Assembly: GCF_913775425.1 (NCBI RefSeq) | Contig: NZ_CAJYIS010000054.1 | Location: 1 to 50,767 of the forward strand | DNA: 50,767 bases | Source: an uncultured Enterococcus sp. | Lineage (GTDB): Bacteria > Bacillota > Bacilli > Lactobacillales > Enterococcaceae | Direction of reading: 5' to 3' | Part shown: in pieces, positions 25,402 to 33,756 of the stretch | Layout of the letters: each line of letters begins with the position of its first letter | Position numbering within the stretch: the first letter of the stretch is position 1 | The notes under the pieces: generated by a model | The model's database searches: none | The model's input: only the letters and a program-made list of their open reading frames with translations | Told to the model about the DNA's origin: nothing | Program-made: the position numbers and the translations under genes

Positions 25402-27218
25402 AAAAGAAAAAACGCAATCTATGGATGAGCATGATGTTGTTATTACCAGTCATGGCTGGTGTGATCACAGCAGGAAGCCATCAGGTCAAAGCAGCTGAAG
25501 AAGATAAAAATACTGTAAATATTACGCTAAATAAAAAAGCATATGATGAAGTAAGAGATGACAAAGGGAATATCATTCCACCTACAGAGTATCCAAATAC
25601 AGGATTGGAAATGGACGAATTTAAAAATGCGAAACCGTTACCAGGTGTGACGTTTAAAGCCTATAATGTCACTGAAGACTACACTGCAGCATATAAAGCT
25701 GCCTTTGACACGACGATCGATCAAAAAGAAGCAGCAGAAAAAGCAGCTGAAGCAGCCAAAAACAAACTAATGAGCACTTACAGTAATACAGAATTACCTA
25801 GTTCAGGGAAAGTTGGGACTGAAGTTACAGATGCTAATGGTCAAGCAAAATTTACAGACTTAACAGCAAAATCTAACGGAATCTATCAAGCATATATGTT
25901 TTTTGAAACAGCTAAACCAGCTAACGTTTCTCAAGAAGCTGCACCGATGTTAGTTGTTTTGCCTGTAGAAAATGGTGGAAAACTGTTAACAGATATTCAA
26001 CTTTATCCTAAAAATGTAATTAAAAATGAATTTGATAAACAAATGGTAGGGCATGAAAAAGAAACAACTGAAAATGGTTTAGCTGTTGGTCAAAAAGGTG
26101 GATATACGGTTAAAGAGGATACAGGATATGCACAAACTGTCGGCGATAAAATTCAATATTATGTCGATTTTACCGTACCAAATGGTATTGGGGAAAGTGT
26201 TCCATTTGAAAATGGTACTAGAACTTTATACGACAAATTAACGATCAGCGATAAAATGAACGTAGTCGGTACAACATTTAATCAAATTGACAGTTTCACT
26301 GTACCAAGTGAAAACAATAAAGAGATCACTGGTGAATTAAAAGATCACTATACATTAACAAATGTTACAGGTCCAGTTACAGTGGATGGTAAAACGACTC
26401 AAACTGATCCATCAGGATTTACAATTGCTTTTAATTTAAACAATAACGTAGACGATGCAACTTCAAAAGCAACTGCAGCTGCACTCGAGCCATATGCAGG
26501 TCAAACATTGCGCGTATACTACACGATCACGATCAATGAATTTGCAGTTCCAGATGTGTATATGCAAAATGGAGCAACATACGAATTCAAAAAATCAACT
26601 GAAAATGATAGCCACAAAGATGAATCAAAAGCACCTAAATTAATCGTTGGTGGACGCCATTTCAAAAAAATCGACGGTAGTTCAGAAAATGGTTTAGCTG
26701 GAGCAGAATTCATCATTCAATTGAATAACGATATTAAAAACAACCAAGGTCAAATCGTCGGTAAAGCAGGACAATATGTTCAATACACAGAAGGACCAGC
26801 TGATAAAGTCAATGGATTAGGAACAGGAGCTGCACAAGAAATTTACAATCCAGCAACTGCTCAAGGTGTACGTTATGTCGATGACCAATCTAAAGCAAGC
26901 ATTATCAAATCTGGCGAAAACGGAAACTTTGAAGTAAAAGGATTATTGTATGCTGAAGAAGATGCTTATGCCTTGATTGAAACCAAAGCACCAGAAGGTT
27001 ATGTGATTGTAAAAGAAAAAACTGATTTTACGATCAATGCAGGTAGTTATGGTCAAGCAGGTGATGACTTAGAAATCACGATCATCAATAATCATGAAGG
27101 ATTCTTGCCAGGTACTGGTGGTAATGGAATTTATGCTTACTTAGCAGTAGGGGCGCTTGTTGTAGCAGCAGCAGGTTTCTGGTTTGTAAGATCTAGAAAA
27201 AATGAAGTGAAATTTTAA
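25398..27218 (+). CDS. Major pilin (backbone), LPXTG type
   Basis: A 606-residue precursor with a signal peptide ending near VKA. The pilin motif LYPKNVIK supplies Lys205 as the likely nucleophile for polymerisation. Several Cna_B-like domains follow, with an E-box in YALIETKAPEGY near the end. The sorting signal is LPGTGG, followed by a helix and the tail RSRKNEVKF. Subunits would be joined covalently from Lys205 to the Thr of LPGTG by the class C sortase encoded next. Its position between the minor pilin and the sortase is the normal pilus arrangement. Confidence 0.92.
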   Translation: MKKKKRNLWMSMMLLLPVMAGVITAGSHQVKAAEEDKNTVNITLNKKAYDEVRDDKGNIIPPTEYPNTGLEMDEFKNAKPLPGVTFKAYNVTEDYTAAYKAAFDTTIDQKEAAEKAAEAAKNKLMSTYSNTELPSSGKVGTEVTDANGQAKFTDLTAKSNGIYQAYMFFETAKPANVSQEAAPMLVVLPVENGGKLLTDIQLYPKNVIKNEFDKQMVGHEKETTENGLAVGQKGGYTVKEDTGYAQTVGDKIQYYVDFTVPNGIGESVPFENGTRTLYDKLTISDKMNVVGTTFNQIDSFTVPSENNKEITGELKDHYTLTNVTGPVTVDGKTTQTDPSGFTIAFNLNNNVDDATSKATAAALEPYAGQTLRVYYTITINEFAVPDVYMQNGATYEFKKSTENDSHKDESKAPKLIVGGRHFKKIDGSSENGLAGAEFIIQLNNDIKNNQGQIVGKAGQYVQYTEGPADKVNGLGTGAAQEIYNPATAQGVRYVDDQSKASIIKSGENGNFEVKGLLYAEEDAYALIETKAPEGYVIVKEKTDFTINAGSYGQAGDDLEITIINNHEGFLPGTGGNGIYAYLAVGALVVAAAGFWFVRSRKNEVKF

Positions 27219-27251
27219 TCACTTGCAATAAATAAAATGGGGGTAATATAT

Positions 27252-28463
27252 ATGAAGCGTACAAATAGAAGTTCTGGGCCGAAAAATCAATTGTTTAGTC
27301 GATTGATGGTACTAGGGTTACTTTTGATTGGATTGCTGATTATGTGTTACCCTTTTTATATTGATGCGGTAAATGGCTATATCGACCAATATCGGATTAC
27401 GAAATTTGAACAAGAAATGACGGAGCGTAATGCTGAAACCGTCGCGGCACAAAAGAAAAAAATGGAAGAAAAGAATAAGGAAATCGCTAAAAATGGTTTA
27501 GTAGCAAATTCAGATCCATTTACTGATATTTCAGAAAATGAGATCACCTCAAATGCAATGCGGAAAGAACATTTGATTGGATCGATTAGTATTCCTAAGA
27601 TCAAAGTTACGATTCCTTTATTTGATACGACCAATGACTTCTTGCTACAAGACGGTGCAACAGTATTAGATGATTATTCGATGCCGACTGGCGGTGAAGA
27701 TACGCATGCCGTGATTGCAGGACATAGAGGACTAGCTCAACGAAAACTATTTACAGATCTAGACAAAATCAAACTGGGCGATACTTTTGTTATCAATGTA
27801 TTAAATGATAATTTAGCTTACGAAGTTGATAATATCCAAGTCGTAAAACCGAATGATATCTCAGCGCTTGCGATCCAACCACATCGCGATTTGGTCACGT
27901 TAGTTACATGTACGCCTTATATGATCAATAGTCATCGTTTATTGATTACAGGCCATCGCGTACCGTATACACCGGTGATTGCCAAAGAAGTTGCAAAAGG
28001 AAATCAAGGAATGAATTTGCAACGAATCTTGATTTTAAGTGCCTTTGTCACAGTTACTCTAACTATATTTGCCACGATGGGCTATATGATCTACCGTGCA
28101 CGTCAAACGACAAGAATGATCACGATTCGTTTACTTGTAACTAATCAAGAAAATCAACCGCTGGCACATGAGCAAGTGTTGCTATATCCCAAAAAAGGTA
28201 GTCAACCATTGATGGAAAATGGACGCCGAATGATTCGGACGACAAACGCTCTAGGGATTGTAGAATTCAACTATTTAAAAGCAGATATCTATCGAGCAAA
28301 GTTAGTCTATCATGAAGATGTCGAAGTATTTGTTGGCATCAAATCGAAGAAACAAAAAGCGATCGAAGTCTATCAAGTACAAGTAAAACATCAAACACAT
28401 CAAAAACAAAAGGATTGTCAAATCTCGCTTGTTCAACCAAGAACGTCATTTGCAATCTCTTAA
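27252..28463 (+). CDS. Class C (pilus) sortase with C-terminal extension
   Basis: The start at 27252 has a G-rich RBS 8 nt upstream, whereas the ATG at 27237 lies on top of that RBS. The 403-residue enzyme has an N-terminal helix, a lid motif (NSDPFTD) and catalytic His158 (VIAGHRG), Cys220 (LVTCTPY) and Arg229 (NSHRLLI). The second membrane helix is at about residues 259-281. Class C enzymes usually end soon after that helix; this one adds about 120 residues resembling a Cna_B/carboxypeptidase-regulatory beta-sandwich (TIRLLVTNQENQPLAHEQV...GIVEFNYLKADIYRAKLVY). By topology the extension would be cytoplasmic. It polymerises the two upstream pilins. Confidence 0.92.
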   Translation: MKRTNRSSGPKNQLFSRLMVLGLLLIGLLIMCYPFYIDAVNGYIDQYRITKFEQEMTERNAETVAAQKKKMEEKNKEIAKNGLVANSDPFTDISENEITSNAMRKEHLIGSISIPKIKVTIPLFDTTNDFLLQDGATVLDDYSMPTGGEDTHAVIAGHRGLAQRKLFTDLDKIKLGDTFVINVLNDNLAYEVDNIQVVKPNDISALAIQPHRDLVTLVTCTPYMINSHRLLITGHRVPYTPVIAKEVAKGNQGMNLQRILILSAFVTVTLTIFATMGYMIYRARQTTRMITIRLLVTNQENQPLAHEQVLLYPKKGSQPLMENGRRMIRTTNALGIVEFNYLKADIYRAKLVYHEDVEVFVGIKSKKQKAIEVYQVQVKHQTHQKQKDCQISLVQPRTSFAIS

Positions 28464-28499
28464 AGAACACATCCGTTTAAAATAGGATGTGTTCTTTAT
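28462..28499 (+). terminator. terminator after the pilus operon
   Basis: AAAGAACACATCC and GGATGTGTTCTTT pair around a 10-nt loop, followed by ATTTT. Confidence 0.85.
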
Positions 28500-28874
28500 T
28501 TTAGTCCGAAAAATATGCAAGATATAAAAAAAAATGAACTTTAAAATTTGTTATTTTTTGATAGAATTAAATTATCAAAAGTTATTGAAACAATATTTTT
28601 ATAAATAACCTTATATATATTATTGTTTTTTTATTAGTGATTTTAAAGGAATCGAATACTGACAACCGTTATTCAAAAAAATATCTTCTTTTGCTTTTTA
28701 ATCTAATAAAAATAAGTATCTTTTGATACCTCCCCAAAAAACCTATGAAAACAAGCAGAGCAATGGATGTTTCGTTAAAACCATCCGTTGCTCTGCTTGT
28801 TTTGCTATGCATAATAATGCCATAATTTTTTTAAATCACGTATACTAGATAAAAACAAGTGGGAGGAAATGACG
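28500..28874 (+). other. AT-rich intergenic region with an isolated strong hairpin
   Basis: No gene is visible. A 22-bp stem (AAAACAAGCAGAGCAATGGA at 28748, partner ending at 28803, one G-U) ends in TTTT and looks like a terminator without a gene before it. It could end a small RNA made from the AT-rich stretch or insulate the photolyase gene. TATACT at 28841 is the best -10 for that gene, with no clear -35. Confidence 0.5.
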
Positions 28875-30281
28875 ATGACTTCAGTAATGTGGTTTCGTAA
28901 AGATTTACGAATTTCAGATAATAAAGCACTAGCAAAAGCTTGTGAGGAATCAGAGGAATTGATTTTATTTTTTCAATTAAATCCAGAACAATTTATCGAA
29001 GGCAGTCCTAATCATCAGGCCTTTTTTTCAAGTGTAGCGTATCTAAAAAAACAAATCGATCAACATCGCCACTTGCATGTTCATTTTGGAGATCCTAAAG
29101 ATTCATTTAAAGAACTATTGAAGGCTGTGCCAGAAATTACAGATATTTATTTTAATACTGATGAAACGGGATATGGTGCTACTCGTGATCAAGAAATGCG
29201 TACTTTTTTTAAAGAACAAAAGATCCAAGTCCACGAATTTATGGATGGGTATCTGCATGGAGCAAGAGAAATTACACGAAATGGTAACTATTACAAAGTC
29301 TATACACCGTACTATAAAAAATGGATCGAGCAAGTGAAGGAAAGTCCAATCGAAGTGGATTTAAGCAAAACGACAGTAAAAAGTCAGCTGATTTTTGAAA
29401 AAGAAGAAGCGCGATTCGAGACGTTTTGTGAGCAATTACCTGTGCTTGACGATCAGCCTTTAGGTGAAGCCTATGCAATAGAACGACTGAAGAAATTTGT
29501 CAACGAAGATCTTAAAGTATATGATCAAAAGCGCGATATTCCTGAAGCAGATCAAACCAGTCGCTTGTCTCGTCACTTGCGTACCGGTGAAATTTCGATT
29601 CGTACCGTTTGGCAAGCAGTTCAAAAGGCACCGAATTCGACCGGTAAAACGACATTCGAAAAAGAATTGTGCTGGCGTGATTTTTACCACATGATCTACG
29701 CAGCTTTTCCAAAACAAAAAGAAGAAAGTGTCCAAGAAAATTATCGATATGTCGAATGGGAAAATAAACGAGCTGACTTTAAAAAATGGCAAGCTGGTCA
29801 AACGGGGTTTCCAATCGTGGATGCGGCGATGCGTCAGTTGAATGAAACCGGCTGGATGCACAATCGTTTGCGGATGATCACAGCTTCTTTTTTAACTAAG
29901 GATCTTTTAATCGATTGGCGTTGGGGTGAAAAGTATTTTCAGCAGATGCTAGTTGACTATGATCCGGCAAGCAACATTGGCGGCTGGCAATGGGCGGCTT
30001 CGACAGGTACCGATGCAGTTCCTTATTTTCGAATTTTCAATCCGACTACGCAATCCGAAAAATTTGATCCAAAAGGAAACTTTATTCGAACTTTTGTACC
30101 AGAGTTAAAAGCAATACCAAATAAATTTATCCATCAACCTGAAAAAATGACCGAAGCCCAACAAAAAGAATATGGGATCAAATTAGGTGAAACGTATCCG
30201 TTACCGATAGTGGACCATAAAGAACAACGTAAAAAAGCACTTGCAAAGTATGAATTTAGTAAAGAAAGAGCACAAGAATAG
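28875..30281 (+). CDS. phr: Deoxyribodipyrimidine photolyase (class I CPD)
   Basis: The start at 28875 has GGAGG 8 nt upstream; the ATG at 28869 is too close. The 468-residue enzyme begins SVMWFRKDLRISDNKAL, the antenna domain. The C-terminal FAD domain carries ELCWRDFYHMIY, DAAMRQLNETGWMHNRLRM, DYDPASNIGGWQWAASTGTD and RIFNPTTQSEKFDP. These include the Trp electron-transfer and FAD-binding residues of class I photolyases. It repairs UV-induced cyclobutane dimers using blue light. It stands alone between two terminators, just before the pigment island, a setting that fits photoprotection. Confidence 0.95.
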   Translation: MTSVMWFRKDLRISDNKALAKACEESEELILFFQLNPEQFIEGSPNHQAFFSSVAYLKKQIDQHRHLHVHFGDPKDSFKELLKAVPEITDIYFNTDETGYGATRDQEMRTFFKEQKIQVHEFMDGYLHGAREITRNGNYYKVYTPYYKKWIEQVKESPIEVDLSKTTVKSQLIFEKEEARFETFCEQLPVLDDQPLGEAYAIERLKKFVNEDLKVYDQKRDIPEADQTSRLSRHLRTGEISIRTVWQAVQKAPNSTGKTTFEKELCWRDFYHMIYAAFPKQKEESVQENYRYVEWENKRADFKKWQAGQTGFPIVDAAMRQLNETGWMHNRLRMITASFLTKDLLIDWRWGEKYFQQMLVDYDPASNIGGWQWAASTGTDAVPYFRIFNPTTQSEKFDPKGNFIRTFVPELKAIPNKFIHQPEKMTEAQQKEYGIKLGETYPLPIVDHKEQRKKALAKYEFSKERAQE

Positions 30282-30287
30282 TATTGC

Positions 30288-30323
30288 GAAAAGACTTACA
30301 GTACTGTAAGTCTTTTCTTTTTG
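30288..30323 (+). terminator. terminator after the photolyase gene
   Basis: GAAAAGACTTACA pairs with TGTAAGTCTTTT around a short loop, followed by CTTTTTG. Confidence 0.9.
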
Positions 30324-30331
30324 TTTAATTC

Positions 30332-30389
30332 TTGACTTCAAAAAATAGTTCGATTAGAATAATAAACAAGAAGTGACGAAATGTCACTT
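30332..30389 (+). promoter_or_regulatory. promoter and palindromic operator of the TetR-ABC unit
   Basis: TTGACT (30332) and TAGAAT (30355) have 17-bp spacing, an excellent sigma-A promoter. Immediately downstream, at 30371-30389, is a perfect inverted repeat AAGTGAC-5-GTCACTT that would overlap the start of transcription. It is the obvious binding site for the TetR protein encoded 18 bp further on. Confidence 0.7.
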
Positions 30390-30406
30390 TTGAAGGAGCG
30401 AGTAAA

Positions 30407-31003
30407 ATGCCAACACAAACTTTTTATAATTTAGCCGATGAAAAACGTATGTTGATTGAAGGAAGCTTAATCGATCTGTTCAATGAATTCCATATTAGTC
30501 AAGTCAAAGTAGCGCAAGTCGTAGAAGCGACTGGAATCTCACGAGCAGCGTTTTATAAATACTTTGTCAATCTAGAAGATGCCCATCGGTATATTGTCCA
30601 AAAATTTGCCAATCAGATCCATCATGATATTTTAGATGCAGTCATGGCGACACCAGAAGACATATTCTTTGGTTTGAAAGAATATTTGATAACAAGTCTG
30701 ACGCTCGATCGTTTGAGCCAAGAATTCAAAGGATTACACTTATTGCTTAAAGGAGAGACGACGACTTTATATAAGCGCACAACAGTCGACGAGAGTAAAC
30801 ACTTCATCGGTCAGTGGATGCGTTTATTAAAACAAAATCAATTTAACATCGAGACGAAAGAAGAAGCACATGCGTTTTTATTCTTTTTAATGGATCTGGT
30901 GACAGATTCCATCACTTCAGCGCTCGTCAATGAATGGACTGAAGATGAATTAGTAGCTGATTTTGATTTTCGAACACAATGGTTAATTAAAGGCTTAAGA
31001 TAA
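30407..31003 (+). CDS. TetR-family regulator of the first ABC exporter
   Basis: A 198-residue protein with an N-terminal helix-turn-helix (VKVAQVVEATGISRAAFYKYF, about residues 36-56, two residues wider than the core) and a helical ligand domain. The beginning TQTFYNLADEKR resembles regulators such as HrtR/FhtR that control heme-efflux HrtBA pumps in lactococci and enterococci. The following permease and ATPase genes also match that order, so a heme or similar hydrophobic ligand is possible but not proven. It should repress its own operon through the palindrome at 30371-30389. Confidence 0.85.
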   Translation: MPTQTFYNLADEKRMLIEGSLIDLFNEFHISQVKVAQVVEATGISRAAFYKYFVNLEDAHRYIVQKFANQIHHDILDAVMATPEDIFFGLKEYLITSLTLDRLSQEFKGLHLLLKGETTTLYKRTTVDESKHFIGQWMRLLKQNQFNIETKEEAHAFLFFLMDLVTDSITSALVNEWTEDELVADFDFRTQWLIKGLR

Positions 31004-31020
31004 AATTGGAGGGATAAATG

Positions 31021-32085
31021 ATGTTTTTAGCTTTAAACGAAATTCGACATTCAAAACTACGGTATAGTTTAGTGATCGGTGTGATGTTTCTGATTGCTTA
31101 CTTGGTCTTCTTTTTAACAGGCCTATCTTATGGGTTAGCGCAAGAATTTCAAATGTCGATTGATAAATGGCAAGCCGATAATGTTATTTTAACAAGTGTT
31201 TCAAATGATAATTTAAATATGTCGATGATTACGCAAAAAGAATTCGATGCTATCAAAGCAAGTGATAAAGCAGGGTTAGTTCAAAAACCAGGTATTTTGG
31301 TCAAAGGTAATGATCAAGATGATAAGGTAAACGTTACGTTTTTTGGAATCGACAAAGAGCAGTTTATTGCGCCAAATATTATTGAAGGAAAAATGTTTAG
31401 CGAAAAGAATGAAGCAGTGGCCGATGAAAGTGTGAAAAAACAATACAACATCAAACTGGGGGATACAGTCAGTGTAGCTGGGACAGGTGAAAAAGTAAAA
31501 ATCGTTGGATTTACAGATAAAGCAAGTTACTCTGCCTCACCTGTTCTTTATGTATCGTATGCCACAACGACCGATTTAGGTGGTGCACCCACTAAAAATA
31601 ATGAACAAATATATAATGCAGTTGTGACCAGAGGGACTGTCAAAGATCTACCAAAAGGTTTAGAAAAATTAACGATCGCAACATTTATTAATAAATTGCC
31701 AGGATACAACGCACAAGTATTAACATTTAGCTTTATGATTGGCTTTTTAGTCGTGATTGCTGCTGTCGTGATTGGGATTTTCGTGTATGTACTTACGATG
31801 CAAAAAATCAATATCTTTGGTGTGATGAAAGCTCAAGGGATCTCAAGTGCCTATATCGCACGCTCCGTAATTGCACAAACGTTCTTTTTAGCTGTCGTAG
31901 GAGTCGTTGTCGGGTTGCTTGCAACACTAGGTTCTGCATTGTTGTTGCCTCAAGCCGTACCATTCCAAGTGAATACGATGTTCTTTGTAGGTATTAGCGT
32001 CTTGATGGTGGTCATTGCGATCTTAGGTGCCGTGTTCTCAGTACGCACGATCGTGAAGATCGACCCATTGAAAGCCATTGGATAA
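31021..32085 (+). CDS. FtsX-type ABC permease (copy 1)
   Basis: The start was moved to the second ATG (31021), which has GGAGGG 7 nt upstream and matches the start of its paralogue at 36347. The 354-residue protein has one N-terminal helix (about residues 17-38), a large extracytoplasmic domain and three C-terminal helices, the MacB/HrtB/DevC layout. Ends and helices are nearly the same as in copy 2 (FLALNEI, LPGYNAQVLTF, VKIDPLKAI), while the outer domain differs. It would pair with the ATPase encoded next to export or extract a hydrophobic molecule from the membrane. Confidence 0.88.
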   Translation: MFLALNEIRHSKLRYSLVIGVMFLIAYLVFFLTGLSYGLAQEFQMSIDKWQADNVILTSVSNDNLNMSMITQKEFDAIKASDKAGLVQKPGILVKGNDQDDKVNVTFFGIDKEQFIAPNIIEGKMFSEKNEAVADESVKKQYNIKLGDTVSVAGTGEKVKIVGFTDKASYSASPVLYVSYATTTDLGGAPTKNNEQIYNAVVTRGTVKDLPKGLEKLTIATFINKLPGYNAQVLTFSFMIGFLVVIAAVVIGIFVYVLTMQKINIFGVMKAQGISSAYIARSVIAQTFFLAVVGVVVGLLATLGSALLLPQAVPFQVNTMFFVGISVLMVVIAILGAVFSVRTIVKIDPLKAIG

Positions 32086-32097
32086 GGAGGAGATTAG

Positions 32098-32787
32098 ATG
32101 AAAGCTATTGAATTAAAAAATGTAACGAAATATTTTAAAGACGGCGACGAAACGATCGAAGCCTTGAAACCTACTAATTTTTCGGTTGAAAAAGGCGAGT
32201 TTGTGGCAATCATCGGTCCTTCTGGTTCGGGGAAAAGTACCTTTTTAACGATCACTGGAGGCTTACAATCGCCTTCTGAAGGAGAAGTATTGATCAACGG
32301 TCAACCATTTAGTGATAAAAAAGAAAAAGAACGTGCTAAATTACGATTTGATGAAATTGGTTTTATCTTACAAGCATCAAATCTCGTTCCGTTTTTGACC
32401 GTCAAACAACAAATGAAGCTTGTGGATAAAGTGACAAGGGCAAAATCTAAAATCGATGTTGAACAATTATTCGAACAATTAGGCGTAGCAAAATTAAAAA
32501 ATAAATATCCAGAAGAATTATCTGGAGGAGAACGTCAACGAATCGCGATCATCCGAGCGCTTTACAATGATCCGACGATTATTTTAGCCGATGAACCAAC
32601 TGCGAGTCTAGATACAGAGAAATCGTATGAAGTGGTTAAAATTTTAGCAAAAGAAACAAAAGAAAAAAATAAAGCAACGATTATGGTTACACATGATATT
32701 CGTTTAGTTGATTTTTGCGATAAAGTATACGTGATGAAAGATGGCGTATTGACACAAAAAGATCATGTAAAAGCCGAGGAAGTTTAA
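32098..32787 (+). CDS. ABC exporter ATPase (copy 1)
   Basis: A 229-residue ATPase of the LolD/MacB/HrtA group with Walker A GPSGSGKST (residues 40-48), Q-loop ILQASNLVPF, signature LSGGERQR, Walker B IILADEPTASLD and switch His in MVTHD. It is 12 bp after the permease and is very similar to the ATPase at 37426. It drives the FtsX-type permease. Confidence 0.93.
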   Translation: MKAIELKNVTKYFKDGDETIEALKPTNFSVEKGEFVAIIGPSGSGKSTFLTITGGLQSPSEGEVLINGQPFSDKKEKERAKLRFDEIGFILQASNLVPFLTVKQQMKLVDKVTRAKSKIDVEQLFEQLGVAKLKNKYPEELSGGERQRIAIIRALYNDPTIILADEPTASLDTEKSYEVVKILAKETKEKNKATIMVTHDIRLVDFCDKVYVMKDGVLTQKDHVKAEEV

Positions 32788-32797
32788 GGGGGAAATG

Positions 32798-33205
32798 ATG
32801 AAAAAACTAGTCAGAGTAAGTATGTCGTATATGATCATTGGATTATTATTGGGGGTTTATTATAGAGAATTGACTAAATGGTTTGATTTTAGTGGGAAAA
32901 CACAACTAAGCACCCTACACACACATACGTTAGTCTTGGGGATGTTTTTCTTCTTGATTGTGTTATTATTAGAAAAAAATTTCCATATTATGGCACATAA
33001 ATGGTACAAGCGATTTTATATCACGTACAATATCGGTTTGGGAATCACCTTATTACTTATGCTGATCCACGGAACAATGACCGTGATGGGGATTGAAAGT
33101 TCAGCAGCGATCTCAGGTATTGCCGGTCTAGGGCATATTATCATGACGATCGGGTTAGGTTTTTTCTTTGCTGTATTATTTGGTTCAGTAGAAGAGCATG
33201 CGTAG
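32798..33205 (+). CDS. DUF2871 membrane protein
   Basis: A 135-residue protein with four membrane helices and several conserved His in or near them (LHTHTLVLGMFFF, LIHGTM, LGHIIM), the DUF2871 pattern, which suggests a metal or heme ligand site; the family has no known function. The start at 32798 has AAGGGGG 5 nt upstream. It closes the first TetR-ABC transcription unit, since a terminator overlaps its stop codon. Confidence 0.75.
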   Translation: MKKLVRVSMSYMIIGLLLGVYYRELTKWFDFSGKTQLSTLHTHTLVLGMFFFLIVLLLEKNFHIMAHKWYKRFYITYNIGLGITLLLMLIHGTMTVMGIESSAAISGIAGLGHIIMTIGLGFFFAVLFGSVEEHA

Positions 33206-33221
33206 AGCATGTTCTTTTTTT
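33194..33221 (+). terminator. terminator after the DUF2871 gene
   Basis: GAGCATG and CATGTTC pair (one G-U) around a 7-nt loop, followed by T7. The stop codon is in the loop. Confidence 0.8.
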
Positions 33222-33283
33222 GTCATAAAAAATAACGTGTTATTTAATTAGCAGAAAAAAGCGCTTGAATTTGAGCAACATTC

Positions 33284-33331
33284 TAGGCATGAAAATGGAG
33301 ATATGCTACACTTTGCTTATCAAGTGATAAG
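33284..33331 (+). promoter_or_regulatory. promoter and palindrome before the DUF2177 gene
   Basis: TAGGCA (33284) and TACACT (33307, with an upstream TGC) have 17-bp spacing. At 33316-33331, right after the -10, lies CTTATCA-AG-TGATAAG, a 7-bp inverted repeat placed where a repressor would block initiation. Confidence 0.5.
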
Positions 33332-33343
33332 GGGGAGGAAGGC

Positions 33344-33751
33344 ATGTCACAATTTTTCAAATTATTTTTAACAAGTGCGATTGTCTTTTTGATTTTTGAC
33401 TTATTTTGGTTGTTGGTAGTATCGAAAAAAATGTATCAACATTTTATTGGACAACTAATGGGAGAAGTAAAATTGGCTCCAGCAGTGATTTTTTATGTGC
33501 TTTATGTGATAGGTGTTGTCTTTTTCGTATTATTACCAGGAGTCGAAAAACAGAGTATTCTTTATACAATCGGTGCGGGAGCATTATTTGGGTTGATTTG
33601 TTACGCAACGTACGATTTGACAAATTTAGCCACGCTTAAAGATTGGCCAGTGAAGATGACGATTATCGACCTTGCTTGGGGGACTGGTGTAACCGCTGTG
33701 ACGTCGGCAATTGTTTATATGATCCAAGCGAATTTTTTTAAGGGAATGTGA
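33344..33751 (+). CDS. DUF2177 membrane protein
   Basis: A 135-residue protein with four membrane helices. The segment GALFGLICYATYDLTNLATLKDW (a few residues wider than the core) and the following DLAWGTGVT are the DUF2177 signature. The family is often found with lipid-modifying genes such as DUF1295, which is two genes away here, but has no assigned activity. The stop overlaps the beginning of the next gene region, so the two are probably coupled. Confidence 0.78.
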   Translation: MSQFFKLFLTSAIVFLIFDLFWLLVVSKKMYQHFIGQLMGEVKLAPAVIFYVLYVIGVVFFVLLPGVEKQSILYTIGAGALFGLICYATYDLTNLATLKDWPVKMTIIDLAWGTGVTAVTSAIVYMIQANFFKGM

Positions 33752-33756
33752 ATGAA

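Noticed and set aside
28530-28610. A 24-codon ORF in the region before the photolyase
   Set aside because: No RBS and AT-biased codons; its composition is what random AT-rich DNA gives.
29460-29861. Minus-strand ORF opposite the photolyase gene
   Set aside because: The photolyase motifs on the plus strand are continuous across it; no RBS or recognisable protein.
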